A stretch of DNA of 64,000 bases from Anaerolineae bacterium (GCA_023384415.1 JAHDWJ010000004.1:163879-227878); one strand, 5' to 3'. Positions 34,592 through 44,151 are shown, counted from the stretch's first letter. A program made the numbers and translations. The notes: generated by a model from the sequence alone, not told the origin.

Positions 34592-36454
34592 TCAATAGAC
34601 TGTCTTGCTTTCAAGCTGCTGCCCTCGTATGGCAATAGTACGTATACGCTCACGTAAAGTATGAATCAACTCTTGTGCAGAGTAACGCAGCACCAGGTTA
34701 CCTTCTAAATAGCTCAAAGTATTCTGTAAATCAGATACATAATCATAGAGGCGATCGGTAAACTCTTTTTGCAACTCATTGATTTCCCCCCTTAGGTCGC
34801 TCATTTTCTGCTGCTGTTGAGCCATTTGCTGTTTTAGCGTATTGATATCCCCGGTGAGCCGCTCAATATAGGCTTCACGAACGTGTAACGTATCTTTTAG
34901 CCTGGCTAAGGTTTGGGTACCTTCTATAAGTTCATGGTCCCTGCTTTCAATGAGTTGAGTGAACTTCTTCAGAAAAGCATTAGCCCCATATTCATCTCCC
35001 AAACCCAAGTCATTTATCTTAGTGGCTTGTTTGCGGGCCGATTCCATATTATGTTCTACCAACGCCCAAAGCGACTCTACTCTAAGCCGATTGAATTCAT
35101 CTTTGGTCTGGGTTTGTTTGAACTCTTTTAGCTGTTCTTGAACATCTCGATAATCAGGCGATTGTTGATAGATGGTCTCAAACCGCTCAACTGCCAGAGC
35201 ATAATCTTCTTGAGCAAAGGCCGTCACCCCTTCTTGATAAAGTCTGGCCCATTCAATTTGTTTCTCTGCTTCACCTAGCCTGGTCAAGGCCGCTTCATCT
35301 TGGGGTTCCATTTCCAAAATGCGCTCTAACGCCTTTTTGGCTTCCGACCAATCAGCCCGAGCAAAACTTTCCTTGACTTTAGCCCACTCATCTTGAAGGA
35401 TAATTTTCCGGTTTACTTCATGCAGGCTGTTCTCAATCCAAGAAGAAGTGCCCAATTTTTGTGCTTGTTCCAGATGATCTTTAGCCTCCCGCCAATCTTC
35501 CTGTTCCATAGCTAACGTGGCTGTACCAAGCAAATCTCGCTTGTCCTTTCTAACAGCGGTGGAGGCTTCCCACTGATCGATAGTTTTAATTAACTGATCA
35601 GAAAAATCTTTAGCTGAACGGTGCCTTGACTCCGGTGCGGGGCTTAATGCCTGGCGCACAACCTCTTGCACATAAGTAGGAACCTCTAGTATCCCTTTTA
35701 GCTTACCTGTTCGTTTGGTCTGAATTTGTTCAACAAAATCAGGTTCTCTTCCAAACGGTAGTTCACCTGATAACATTTGATAGACAACAACACCCAGCGC
35801 GTAAACATCTACTCGCCCATCTAATTTCGCGCTTGGGTTGGCCTGTTCTGGGGCCATGTAATCGGCTGTTCCCTGAATGGTTGTTGAGAAAACCTCCGTA
35901 CCTCTTTGGCGAGCCTGGGCAATACCAAAATCAGCCAGCTTGACCTTACTGTTGTAACTCAGCAAAATGTTGGATGGCTTAACATCCCGATGAATAATGC
36001 CGTTGGTGTGGGCGGAGGTCAGAGCTGCGGCAATTTGTTGGGTAAAATTGCGTATTTCAGAACGGGTGAGTTTGCCTTCCTTCCTTTTTAGATAATCAGC
36101 CAGCGTTCCTTCAGGGGCATACTCCATAGCCATAAACCATAAGCCTTCAATAGTGCCTTGATCGTAAATTAAGATGATGTTTTCATGGCTTAGTCTGGCC
36201 GCTGTGGTTGCTTCCCGTCGGAACATATCCACAAACGTATCATCAAAAGAAAACTGCTTCTTCAATATTTTGAGGGCAACCAACCGATCAAGTTTATCCC
36301 GAGCCAGATATACTTCAGCAAACGCCCCTTCCCCCAATGGTTGTTGGACAGTGTAATCGCCAAACTTTTTGCCAATAAGAGAACGAGCAACCACTTCGAT
36401 TGAGTCATTGCCATCATCTTTTATTTGGGTCAATGAGGGATCTTCAACAGACAT
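34592..36454 (-). CDS. Serine/threonine protein kinase with TPR and coiled-coil tail
   Basis: 620 residues from the ATG at 36454, fixed by AAGGAG seven bases upstream. The Hanks kinase domain covers about 32-290 and all key residues are present: LGEGAFAEVYLARD loop, Lys in VALKILKK, HRDVKPSNILL, DFG in KLADFGIAQ, and MAPEQ. TPR-like helices follow (about 320-450: EDWREAKDHLEQAQK, ADWSEAKKALERILEMEP, EDYALAVERFETIYQQSP), then a long coiled coil (about 500-600). There is no membrane helix. It is next to an EAD-propeller gene and a membrane SH3b gene. No octamer occurs, and the codon use looks more AT-rich than in the flanks. Confidence 0.93.
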   Translation of the reverse strand: MSVEDPSLTQIKDDGNDSIEVVARSLIGKKFGDYTVQQPLGEGAFAEVYLARDKLDRLVALKILKKQFSFDDTFVDMFRREATTAARLSHENIILIYDQGTIEGLWFMAMEYAPEGTLADYLKRKEGKLTRSEIRNFTQQIAAALTSAHTNGIIHRDVKPSNILLSYNSKVKLADFGIAQARQRGTEVFSTTIQGTADYMAPEQANPSAKLDGRVDVYALGVVVYQMLSGELPFGREPDFVEQIQTKRTGKLKGILEVPTYVQEVVRQALSPAPESRHRSAKDFSDQLIKTIDQWEASTAVRKDKRDLLGTATLAMEQEDWREAKDHLEQAQKLGTSSWIENSLHEVNRKIILQDEWAKVKESFARADWSEAKKALERILEMEPQDEAALTRLGEAEKQIEWARLYQEGVTAFAQEDYALAVERFETIYQQSPDYRDVQEQLKEFKQTQTKDEFNRLRVESLWALVEHNMESARKQATKINDLGLGDEYGANAFLKKFTQLIESRDHELIEGTQTLARLKDTLHVREAYIERLTGDINTLKQQMAQQQQKMSDLRGEINELQKEFTDRLYDYVSDLQNTLSYLEGNLVLRYSAQELIHTLRERIRTIAIRGQQLESKTVY

Positions 36455-36467
36455 GGTGTCTCCTTGT

Positions 36468-37856
36468 TTATGACCAGGGAATGTTGGGGCGTGAAGCACG
36501 AACCATTTCCTCAAGTTCTTGTAGCCTTCCATGACGATTATAGTAAGTAACAAGGCCTCTCGTGAAATTTTCTATCGTATTTGTCTCAAAAGTTTCATGG
36601 TTTATCTCAAGAGAAAATTGGCAAAAATCTAACAGTTCACTAATCGTAAAATACTTTCGTAAAAATTCTACCAACTTACGCTGAGTAACAGCAGTTGGCT
36701 GATCTGCTGGAGTAGAATTTGGCTTTTTGGGTAGTACAGGCGGCGCAGCCACTGAATGATGGGTCACTCGTAACACATTAATGACACCTTTACGGCTGGC
36801 AATGATAATATGACCTTCTGTGGTGACAACCGGCTGGCAGGTTAGCTCACTTTGCAGGTAATGGTGCCATAGTTTCTGCCCTGTATGAATGTCTAAGGCG
36901 TATACGTTTTTATTGTTTGATCCGCAAAGAAGGACACCGTTTGGAGTGACTATTAGAGGCGCGTGGAAATGGGCGTTGGCTCCCAGGGTAAATGGGGCAA
37001 ACCCAGATGGTTGACCGTCTGAGGTGTTAAGGGCAACGATTTGATAGGTTGCTGGTTCAGATAGGATGTGGGCTGACTTGGTGCCAACATATAACGCGGC
37101 CGCATAAATCATCGGTCCCGTCGTAACGCCACGCCCTACCTGGACAGCCCACTTTTGTTCACCCGTGATTTTATTGAATGCGATTAATCTACCTGTCGAA
37201 CTGGCAGCAAAAAGATCATTATCAGTGACCGCGGCAGCGAGCCATACTTCTCCTTCTGGTACAAAAAATTCTCGTTGTTGTTCGCCATTGCTCTGGGAAA
37301 TTTCCACAACCCTGTTTTCCCGAACCGATACATAAATCATGGTCTCGTCTGCGACAAGGCCACGATATAACCAGTGGGGATGAAAGGGGAATGGCTTTGA
37401 CCAGATAATTGTCCCTGGTGAATCCAGGGATAATAAAATCGCATTACCGCCAGAGAGAACAAAAAGTTTATTTTGGACAATAAGTGGGGCTGATATATCT
37501 ATTAGCTTTTTATCCGCAGGAAACCGCCATAATTCGTTACCTGAACGGGCATCCACCGCCAGTAAATAGCTGTTTCCGTCAAAGGTAGTGTGCCAATTAG
37601 AGACAGAAAAAAGCAGCAACTGGTTCTGTGGTGAATAAACAGCAAAGCGCGTTGTATCCCCTTCAGACAAAGGCAGCCGCCAACGCTCAGGCATACCAGT
37701 CTTGGCGTATTCCAAAGCGTAAATAAACCCTTGTATCCGCTTTTCATTTTCAACACAGACAACAAGCAAGTCGTCAACAAGAAGCAGGTGGGACTGGGGC
37801 CTGGGTAATTTTTGTTTTAGATCATGCTGGTTGATGACTTCGACAGAATACGTCAT
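36468..37856 (-). CDS. PQQ-like beta-propeller with C-terminal effector-associated (death-like) domain
   Basis: 462 residues, no signal peptide. Residues about 20-375 contain PQQ/quinoprotein-like blades: LLAVDARSGNELWRFPADKK, IAFNKITGEQKWAVQVGRG, VYALDIHTGQKLWHHYLQ. After a Pro-rich linker, residues about 392-462 form a helical module (RKLVEFLRKYFTISELLDFC then TYYNRHGRLQELEEMVRASR plus PNIPW) that matches the effector-associated or death-like adaptor domains of bacterial conflict systems. Such domains pair with like domains on other proteins. It ends 13 bases before the kinase start, so kinase and propeller probably form a complex. The EAD subtype is not assigned. Confidence 0.72.
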   Translation of the reverse strand: MTYSVEVINQHDLKQKLPRPQSHLLLVDDLLVVCVENEKRIQGFIYALEYAKTGMPERWRLPLSEGDTTRFAVYSPQNQLLLFSVSNWHTTFDGNSYLLAVDARSGNELWRFPADKKLIDISAPLIVQNKLFVLSGGNAILLSLDSPGTIIWSKPFPFHPHWLYRGLVADETMIYVSVRENRVVEISQSNGEQQREFFVPEGEVWLAAAVTDNDLFAASSTGRLIAFNKITGEQKWAVQVGRGVTTGPMIYAAALYVGTKSAHILSEPATYQIVALNTSDGQPSGFAPFTLGANAHFHAPLIVTPNGVLLCGSNNKNVYALDIHTGQKLWHHYLQSELTCQPVVTTEGHIIIASRKGVINVLRVTHHSVAAPPVLPKKPNSTPADQPTAVTQRKLVEFLRKYFTISELLDFCQFSLEINHETFETNTIENFTRGLVTYYNRHGRLQELEEMVRASRPNIPWS

Positions 37857-38003
37857 CTTCCCACCTCTGTTGTGGCGACTACGTAAACCAAAGCAAACGC
37901 ATTACCTGCTTGGCTTATTCCCAGAGGATTGGTCAAGATGCCGTCAAGGACGGGTTTCGCGTGAATGCAAACTACTCTGGACAGTTTTATGAGATTAGTA
38001 CAG
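37857..38003. other. Gap without recognised features
   Basis: About 150 bases between the end of an ABC ATPase gene and the start of the propeller-EAD gene. No clear promoter or repeat was seen; a weak AGAGGTGGGAAG precedes the propeller ATG at 37856. Confidence 0.4.
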
Positions 38004-38744
38004 CTAGTGCTTTATTATTTTACTCAAAAACAGTTGGGTGCGCTCATGGGTGGGGTTGATAAAAATTTGATCCGGGGGCCCTACTTCTATAATCTGCCCG
38101 TTGTCCATAAAAACGACCCGCTGCGCGGCCGCACGGGCAAACCCCATCTCATGCGTCACCACCACCATCGTCATCCCATCACGAGCCAGGTCCAGCATCA
38201 CATCCAGCACCTCCTTGATCATCTCTGGATCCAGGGCACTGGTTGGCTCATCAAACAGCATAATCTTAGGATTCATGGCTAAAGAGCGGGCAATGGCTAC
38301 CCGCTGCTGCTGCCCCCCAGAGAGTTGACGTGGATACATGGTTGCCTTTTCGGGAATGCCTACCCGCTCTAGCTGGCGCATGGCAATCTCTTCCGCTTCA
38401 CCCCGGCTCCGTTTGCGTACCAGCCGTTGGGCGATGGTGATATTGTCCAGCACCGTTAGATGGGCAAACAGATTAAACTGCTGGAACACCATCCCTACTT
38501 CCGCCCGTACCTTGTTAATATCAGTACGCCGGTCTTCTAAATGTACCCCATCAATATACACGGCCCCAGCCGAAGGGATTTCCAGGTGGTTAATGCAGCG
38601 CAGTACCGTACTCTTGCCTGATCCACTCGGCCCGACGATGACGACGACTTCTCCCTGGGCAATGTTCAAATCTACCCCATTTACGGCCTGTATGGCCCCA
38701 AAATGTTTGTGTAAATTTTTAATTTCAATCAATGATTGCGTCAT
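38004..38744 (-). CDS. Polar amino acid ABC transporter ATPase (GlnQ-like), cassette 2
   Basis: 246 residues from the ATG at 38744 (GGAG upstream); a longer frame to 38771 was rejected. Complete ABC motifs: Walker [14 protein letters not shown], signature [16 protein letters not shown], Walker [15 protein letters not shown], and H-loop [13 protein letters not shown]. The sequence is close to the GlnQ/HisP family. It powers import with the permease at 38788 and the lipoprotein at 39852. It ends cassette 2. Confidence 0.94.
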   Translation of the reverse strand: MTQSLIEIKNLHKHFGAIQAVNGVDLNIAQGEVVVIVGPSGSGKSTVLRCINHLEIPSAGAVYIDGVHLEDRRTDINKVRAEVGMVFQQFNLFAHLTVLDNITIAQRLVRKRSRGEAEEIAMRQLERVGIPEKATMYPRQLSGGQQQRVAIARSLAMNPKIMLFDEPTSALDPEMIKEVLDVMLDLARDGMTMVVVTHEMGFARAAAQRVVFMDNGQIIEVGPPDQIFINPTHERTQLFLSKIIKH

Positions 38745-38787
38745 TCGTTCTTCTCCCCACTTATACCTCACTCCTCAGCACACGCCC

Positions 38788-39609
38788 CTACCGCTCTCCC
38801 CCAATTCGGGTACGCCGTTCGATAAGGCGAAGTACCAGACTCAGAATGAGGGTCATGGAAAGGTAAAGGAAAGTCAACACCAGGTATGTTTCCCGGAAAC
38901 GGAAGGAGCTGCCGGCATAAAGGCGGGCCATTTGGGTGATGTCACGCACTGCCAGGACCGATACCAGGGAGGAATCTTTGAGCATGGCGATAAAATCGTT
39001 CCATAGAGCTGGTAAGACGTTGCGAATGGCCTGAGGTAAGATGATGTAAATCATCCCCTGACTGGCGGTCATGCCAACGGAGCGGGCGGCTTCCATCTGC
39101 CCTTTGGGAATGGATTCGATGCCGGCACGGAAAATTTCGGCCATGTATGCCCCGTAGATGATGGCCAGAGCCAGGATAGCGCGGGTATTGTCGGGAATGG
39201 ATTGGAGATTGAGACCTAGCCCTTGCGCGGCCGCGGGGATGACCACCAGAGCCAGAGTGAAGATCAATACCAGGGTGGGCACACCGCGCACAAACTCAAT
39301 GTAGGTAATGGCGATGTTACGCACAACAAAATTTTGGCTTACTCGACCCAGACCAGCAATTAAGCCGATAACCAGGGCAATGACATAGGCTACCAGGGTC
39401 GTGTAAACGGTAACCGTCAACCCTTTACCTACAAGAGCGGTAATACCTGTGCCCGTGCCGCTTCGTGGCTCACCAATGATAAATGTAAAGGCCCGGTTGT
39501 AGTTAGGATCTGAGATAAGAGTAAGGGCCATCAAAACAAGAAAGAGAATGATGACCACCAGCCACCAGGGAAAATCACGCCAGGGGATTGCGGCTCTGTT
39601 TGCAGGCAC
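38788..39609 (-). CDS. Polar amino acid ABC transporter permease, cassette 2
   Basis: 273 residues from a GTG at 39609 with AAGGAGG just upstream. Several helices, the HEQRO-type permease motifs VRGVPTLVLIFTLA and the EAA loop ESIPKGQMEAARSVGMTAS, AIRNVLPALWNDFIAMLKDSS. It is the membrane pore of a polar amino acid importer. The upstream terminator at 39768 reduces read-through from the binding-protein gene. Confidence 0.93.
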   Translation of the reverse strand: MPANRAAIPWRDFPWWLVVIILFLVLMALTLISDPNYNRAFTFIIGEPRSGTGTGITALVGKGLTVTVYTTLVAYVIALVIGLIAGLGRVSQNFVVRNIAITYIEFVRGVPTLVLIFTLALVVIPAAAQGLGLNLQSIPDNTRAILALAIIYGAYMAEIFRAGIESIPKGQMEAARSVGMTASQGMIYIILPQAIRNVLPALWNDFIAMLKDSSLVSVLAVRDITQMARLYAGSSFRFRETYLVLTFLYLSMTLILSLVLRLIERRTRIGGER

Positions 39610-39767
39610 ATTTACCTCCTTCGGAATTATGAATGATGAAGGATGAATGATGAAGGGTAAATCTCATCTAAATCCGGGTCATCTTGGGCAAAATTGGGCA
39701 GCAGGCAACGCGGCCGCGACAGGCGCAAATCATACCCTTTCCCGGCTCAGGCGACAAAAAAGAGAAC

Positions 39768-39800
39768 AAAAACGCCAGACTGCAATCGTCTGGCGTTTTT
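39768..39800. terminator. Rho-independent terminator between binding protein and permease
   Basis: AAAAACGCCAGAC and its exact complement GTCTGGCGTTTTT (13-base arms) enclose a 7-base loop. It has A and T tracts on both sides, so it can work in both directions. It lies 50 bases after the binding-protein stop on the minus strand and before the permease, so it should give more binding protein than permease and ATPase. Confidence 0.85.
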
Positions 39801-39851
39801 GTTGTGGATTTCAGAAGTTGAACTTCTATTTCATTGTTACCTGATCAACGA

Positions 39852-40688
39852 TTATTCAATATCGTCGTAAGTCAGGGTAAATTTATCGGTGAAATATTTG
39901 TCGGCCAGTTCGGCCATCGTGCCATTGGCTTCCAGAGCCGCAAGGGCGGCGTTGAACGGTTCTACCAGGGAACTGCCTTTGGGGAAGATGAAGCCTAGTT
40001 CATCACTGGAGAGGGATTCACCGACCAATTTTAATTGATCCGCATTCACCCCAATATACCCCTGGCCGGCTGTTTCATCCATCAACACCGCATCCACATC
40101 CCCGGCGAGCAGGGCTTGCACGGCAAAAGGGAACTGCTCATACGCCTTGATGCGGTCATCCCCTACCAAAGCGACGGCGGTTTCGTAATTGGTGGTGCCG
40201 GGTTGGGTACCGATGGTGTAACTGGGATTAGCCGCTAATTCAGCCGGACCGTTGAACCGACTTTCGTCCGCCCGTACTAAAAGGCGCTGTTCAATTTTGA
40301 TGTAGCCAATGGAAAAGTCTACCAACTGTTTACGATCTTCGGTGATGGTGATGCCATCAGCAGCCATATCATATTGACCATTGGCTACGGCTTGAATCAT
40401 CCCTTCCCAGGCCGCTTCCACAAAAACCGGGGTGCAGTTGAGCAGCTCGCAGATGGCGCGGATTGCATCGTAGTCCCAGCCACCCGCTTCCCCAGTATCG
40501 GCGCGGATGTAGTTAAAGGGGAGATAGGCATTTTCTACGGCGACAGTAATTTCGCGGCCGCCCAAATCAGGCAGGCCACTGTCTCCGGTTCCGGTGTCGG
40601 CACTGTCACCGCTGCTGCCACCGCAGGCCACCAGAATAGCAGCCAGCACCATCAAAATAGATAACCACACATATTTCTTCATCTTCAT
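39852..40688 (-). CDS. Polar amino acid ABC transporter substrate-binding lipoprotein, cassette 2
   Basis: 278 residues. Lipobox LVAC at residues 19-22 after a basic signal peptide, then GREITVAVENAYLPFNYI and GGWDYDAIRAICELLN, AAWEGMIQAVANGQYDMAAD, TEDRKQLVDFS, typical of family 3 solute-binding proteins (SBP_bac_3). It captures a polar amino acid outside the membrane. AAGGAG precedes the ATG. A TATAAT at 40850-40855 with TTGTCC 16 bases upstream may drive it. Confidence 0.93.
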   Translation of the reverse strand: MKMKKYVWLSILMVLAAILVACGGSSGDSADTGTGDSGLPDLGGREITVAVENAYLPFNYIRADTGEAGGWDYDAIRAICELLNCTPVFVEAAWEGMIQAVANGQYDMAADGITITEDRKQLVDFSIGYIKIEQRLLVRADESRFNGPAELAANPSYTIGTQPGTTNYETAVALVGDDRIKAYEQFPFAVQALLAGDVDAVLMDETAGQGYIGVNADQLKLVGESLSSDELGFIFPKGSSLVEPFNAALAALEANGTMAELADKYFTDKFTLTYDDIE

Positions 40689-40849
40689 TCTCCTTGTGAT
40701 GAATAAGAGCCAGAGTTAGAGCCAGGAGGAGAGGTAGAGTGTTCCCTCTTCTTTTTGCTTTTGTCCTCTATACTCTAGCAGGGTCGCGGCCGCAAACCCA
40801 ATTGGCTAAAAAAGGGCCACCGCTCCCCGGATAAAATTAGCTGGTAAAG

Positions 40850-40877
40850 ATTATAACCAATGTAGGGGATGGGACAA
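40850..40877 (-). promoter_or_regulatory. Candidate promoter for cassette 2
   Basis: Minus strand TTGTCC, 16-base spacer, TATAAT. The leader to the ATG at 40688 would be about 155 bases and includes an octamer at 40784. TTGTCC is the same -35 form as at 12352. Confidence 0.4.
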
Positions 40878-40923
40878 AAGGACGGGTGTGGGATGAATGC
40901 TGAGGATGAGTAACTGCCAATGG

Positions 40924-41700
40924 CTAACCGCCATTCCCCGGCCGCTCAAACCGGCTAAAGGCATTCATAAACAACTGCGTTCGCTCGTCCTGAGGGGCGT
41001 CAAAAATTTGTTTTGGGGGGCCGATTTCCACAAAGTGACCTTCATCCATATAAACAATGCGGTGGGCAAACTCGCGGGCAAACCCCATCTCATGGGTCAC
41101 GGTGAGCATGGTCATTCCCTCTTGGACCAGCTTTTGCATCACCCCCAGCACTTCACCGATCAGCTCTGGGTCTAGGGCACTGGTTGGTTCATCAAACAGC
41201 ATCACCTGGGGTTCCATGGCCAGGGCGCGGGCGATGGCGACTCGCTGCTGCTGCCCGCCAGAAAGCCGAGAGGGGTATTCATCCCGTTTATGTACCAGTC
41301 CCACTTTGTCCAGGTAAAACAGACCCAACTGTCGGGCGGCTGTTTTGTCCATTTGTTTGACTGTTAATGGCCCCTCCATTACATTTTCCAGAGCCGTTTT
41401 GTGAGGGAATAGGTTAAAGGATTGGAACACCATGCCGGTTTTGAGGCGTAAATTGTGGATCAGGGTACGGTAGTCGCGGCCGCTGCCCTGTGCCGGCACA
41501 CGTAACCCATCCACCTCTATCCAGCCATAATCAGGCTGCTCCAAAAAGTTAATACAGCGCAAAAAAGTGCTTTTACCCGACCCGCTGCGGCCAATGATGC
41601 AGATCACTTCTGCTTTTTGCACCATCAGGGAAAGGTTTTTGAGGACGTGAAGCGGCCCAAAATATTTATCCAGTTCACCAACCTGCACAATCTCGTTCAA
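40924..41700 (-). CDS. Polar amino acid ABC transporter ATPase, cassette 1
   Basis: 258 residues starting with TTG at 41700, which overlaps the permease stop by four bases (TTGA), a usual translational coupling. Walker [14 protein letters not shown], signature [16 protein letters not shown], Walker [15 protein letters not shown]-loop [12 protein letters not shown] paralogue of the ATPase at 38004 with the same context. Confidence 0.94.
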   Translation of the reverse strand: MNEIVQVGELDKYFGPLHVLKNLSLMVQKAEVICIIGRSGSGKSTFLRCINFLEQPDYGWIEVDGLRVPAQGSGRDYRTLIHNLRLKTGMVFQSFNLFPHKTALENVMEGPLTVKQMDKTAARQLGLFYLDKVGLVHKRDEYPSRLSGGQQQRVAIARALAMEPQVMLFDEPTSALDPELIGEVLGVMQKLVQEGMTMLTVTHEMGFAREFAHRIVYMDEGHFVEIGPPKQIFDAPQDERTQLFMNAFSRFERPGNGG

Positions 41701-42560
41701 TGGATCATCCCCCCTGAATTTCGCTCCCCTTTGCCCAGATACGCCTCAATCCGATTTTGTACCGCACTAAAGATAATGGTGATAATCCAATAGAATAGAG
41801 CGGCCATCAATAGAGCTTCCAGGTTGCGAAAACTTTGCCGCCCTACTCGCTGTGAGCGCCACAAAATTTCCCACACAAACCCGGTAACGGAAATGAGCGA
41901 AGTATCCTTAAGCATGGCGATAAACTCATTGCCAATAGGGGGTACGACCAATCGAAACGCCTGGGGCAAAATGATGCGGCGCATAATCTGGCTTTGGGTC
42001 ATGCCAATCGCCAGAGCTGCTTCCCGCTGCCCAATACCCACTGATTGGATACCCGCCCGCATAATTTCCGTCATGTAGGCCCCATAATTTAGCCCTAGGG
42101 CCAACACGCCCGCGGTTAAACCGCTGAGACGAATACCCAATTGAGGTAAGGCCAGGAAGAAAAAGATGATTTGCAGCAGCAAGGGGGTGCCTCGAATGAG
42201 GGAGATATAGAAGGTAGAAAGGGCGTAAGCTGGCGGGAATTTGGAAAGACGCCCTAATGCACCGAGGAGAGCGAGGACACAGGCCAGAGAGATGGAGAGA
42301 ATGGCCAGCATGATGGTCAGCCCAACACCGCCAAAGATGAAGCCGATGCGCTCGCGAATAAACACGAAATCGAGGCTGATGGTAGTGATGGCGATGGGGC
42401 CGATATTGAATTCCAGACCGCTGAAAAGGAAGGCCAGGGCCAGCAGCAGGACGCCATAAGAGATATTGACGCCCGTTTTGAATCGCTGCTGCTGCTGCCG
42501 CTGGCGGGCTACAATTTGTTCAAGCTGGTTAGGGTTTTGGTTGGGGCTGCTTGCGCTCAT
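41697..42560 (-). CDS. Polar amino acid ABC transporter permease, cassette 1
   Basis: 287 residues from the ATG at 42560. A longer frame to 42611 was rejected because it is encoded by the hairpin-forming repeat. Motifs: LIRGTPLLLQIIFFFLALPQ, the EAA loop GIQSVGIGQREAALAIGMTQS, and GNEFIAMLKDTSLISVTG. A Gln-rich cytosolic head (RQRQQQQRF) precedes the first helix. It works with the ATPase at 40924 and the lipoprotein at 42643. Confidence 0.93.
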   Translation of the reverse strand: MSASSPNQNPNQLEQIVARQRQQQQRFKTGVNISYGVLLLALAFLFSGLEFNIGPIAITTISLDFVFIRERIGFIFGGVGLTIMLAILSISLACVLALLGALGRLSKFPPAYALSTFYISLIRGTPLLLQIIFFFLALPQLGIRLSGLTAGVLALGLNYGAYMTEIMRAGIQSVGIGQREAALAIGMTQSQIMRRIILPQAFRLVVPPIGNEFIAMLKDTSLISVTGFVWEILWRSQRVGRQSFRNLEALLMAALFYWIITIIFSAVQNRIEAYLGKGERNSGGMIH

Positions 42561-42578
42561 GGGGAGAGGTATATTGGT

Positions 42579-42630
42579 GTAATAGTGTCTTGGTGTCTTG
42601 GTGTATACCAAGACACCAAGACACTATTAC
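42579..42630. repeat. Perfect 24-base-arm palindrome made of TTGGTGTC units
   Basis: Left arm 42579-42602 and right arm 42607-42630 are exact reverse complements around GTAT. The arms are themselves tandem 8-base units (GTGTCTTG). Position: 12 bases after the binding-protein stop and 18 bases before the permease start on the minus strand. No T-tract follows. It equals, in position, the true terminator at 39768 in the other cassette, so it may attenuate transcription or protect the upstream message. Confidence 0.8.
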
Positions 42631-42642
42631 ACTATTACACCG

Positions 42643-43500
42643 TTATTTTGTTGGATCGACGGTTAAATCTTCCCCAAACCATTGCAGGGAGAGGCGGCTT
42701 AGAGTGCCGTCGGCGTGCATTTCGGCGATGATTTCACTGACACGAGCAACCAGGGTACTGTTATCCAGGCTGCTGTTTTTATCGAAGGCGACAGCCAGAT
42801 TTTCGGAGTAGGCGGCCGTGCCGACTTTATATATACCCAAACCTTCGGCGATGGCGGCATTAACGACGGTGCCAGAGGTCAGGAAGATGGAGAATTCGGT
42901 ACGTCCAGCAGCAATGGATTGGGCACATTCGGCATCGGTAGCGAGGGGGTAGACGGTGACGTTGGCGGGGGGGGTGGTGTAGAAGCTGCTATCGGGCAAG
43001 CCTAACCCCGCCACATCCCCTTCTAACCATTGTTGGTAGGTGGTGGCGCTGCCTACGCATACCGTTTTTCCGGCAATGTCGGCCCAAGAGTTGATGCCAG
43101 AACCGTTAGCGGCCGCGAACTGGGCCGGGGTGTAATAATAAGCGGGCGAAGCAAAGTCCAGCACCTGCTGTCGGTCACGGGTCACGGTCATGGAGCCAAC
43201 ACTCATATCCCATTGCCCGCCCCAATTCCCAGCGGTGATGAGGTCCCAGTCCGGGGTGACAAATTCAACCTGGACATTAAGCCGCCGGGCGATTTCGCGG
43301 GCAACATCAATATCAAAGCCGACAAAGTTGCCGCTGGCGTCCAGGAACGATTGGGGTTCATAGTTGGCATCGGTAGAGACGCGGATGGTGCCCCGTTCTT
43401 GAATATCGGCCAGGAGATCATCACCGCCGCGGCCGCCACAGGCCACCGACAGTACCGTGACTAACAGGAAAAGGGTAAAAAGTTTCAGGCTGTTTCTCAT
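42643..43500 (-). CDS. Polar amino acid ABC transporter substrate-binding lipoprotein, cassette 1
   Basis: 285 residues. Lipobox LSVAC at about 17-21, then IRVSTDANYEPQSFLDASGN, FVGFDIDVAREIARRLN, EFVTPDWDLITAGNWGGQWD and TVTRDRQQVLDFASPAYYYT, a family 3 solute-binding protein. GGAGGAG precedes the ATG. It is the first gene of a tandem cassette arrangement; it differs clearly from the binding protein at 39852, so the two importers likely have different specificities. Confidence 0.92.
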   Translation of the reverse strand: MRNSLKLFTLFLLVTVLSVACGGRGGDDLLADIQERGTIRVSTDANYEPQSFLDASGNFVGFDIDVAREIARRLNVQVEFVTPDWDLITAGNWGGQWDMSVGSMTVTRDRQQVLDFASPAYYYTPAQFAAANGSGINSWADIAGKTVCVGSATTYQQWLEGDVAGLGLPDSSFYTTPPANVTVYPLATDAECAQSIAAGRTEFSIFLTSGTVVNAAIAEGLGIYKVGTAAYSENLAVAFDKNSSLDNSTLVARVSEIIAEMHADGTLSRLSLQWFGEDLTVDPTK

Positions 43501-43605
43501 GGTTCTCCTCCAATAGAATAAATTTGCCGAACACGGATAGCCAGAAACATGGGTGTCTGCTACTTCTCTATCCGTGTCATCTTGGCACTGGTTTAGGGGG
43601 AAAGT

Positions 43606-44151
43606 TTATTTGCGGCCGCGTACAGAAGCCCCAATCGCCCCACCAATCGCTCCCAGGAACAGGCCAAATACCAGACCCAGACAAATGCCACCTATGCCTC
43701 CAACCGCCCCCCCAATTGCTCCACCGGCTGCGGCCGCGCCACCATCAGGCATCTGGGCATACAAATCAGCCATCAAGAATTGGGTGAAAACAATACCCAA
43801 ACAGGCTCCAAAAAGGCCGCTGATAAGTCTGGCAACCATACCGGTGACTGCACCCCCAATTACCCCATCTTGCAGCTGTAGCATTGGGTCTTCGTTAGCA
43901 TGAAAATGGCTGTAGAGATAGCCCCCCAGAGCATCAGTCAACAGAGCCACGCAGCAAAGGACAAAGCCCAATATGGCCGTGGTGCCTAAGGCCCCGAAGA
44001 TAGCCTCTGGATTTGCCTCTATGGCCGCGGGATTATAAAGGGCTGGATCAAAGGTCACGTAGGTGATAATTTGGCTGCATATGGCCGAGAGAATCTGCAA
44101 CGCGGCCGCGACTCCGGCCCCAATCATTAACGCTTTGGACTTAAGGTTCAT
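43606..44151 (-). CDS. Gly/Ala-rich integral membrane protein
   Basis: 181 residues from the ATG at 44151, fixed by AAGGAG upstream. About four hydrophobic helices: ALMIGAGVAAALQILSAICS, TTAILGFVLCCVALLTDAL, GAVTGMVARLISGLFGACLG and a Gly-rich GGAIGGAVGGIGGICLGLVF plus GLFLGAIGGAIGAS. It ends with RGRK encoded by an octamer. No family was recognised. Glycine zippers suggest helix packing in the membrane. Confidence 0.6.
   Translation of the reverse strand: MNLKSKALMIGAGVAAALQILSAICSQIITYVTFDPALYNPAAIEANPEAIFGALGTTAILGFVLCCVALLTDALGGYLYSHFHANEDPMLQLQDGVIGGAVTGMVARLISGLFGACLGIVFTQFLMADLYAQMPDGGAAAAGGAIGGAVGGIGGICLGLVFGLFLGAIGGAIGASVRGRK

Noticed and set aside
36455-36553. Longer kinase start at 36553
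   Set aside because: It would overlap the propeller-EAD gene; AAGGAG fits the ATG at 36454.
42579-42630. Palindrome as insertion-sequence end
   Set aside because: The arms are tandem 8-base units of a widespread repeat family and no transposase gene is near.
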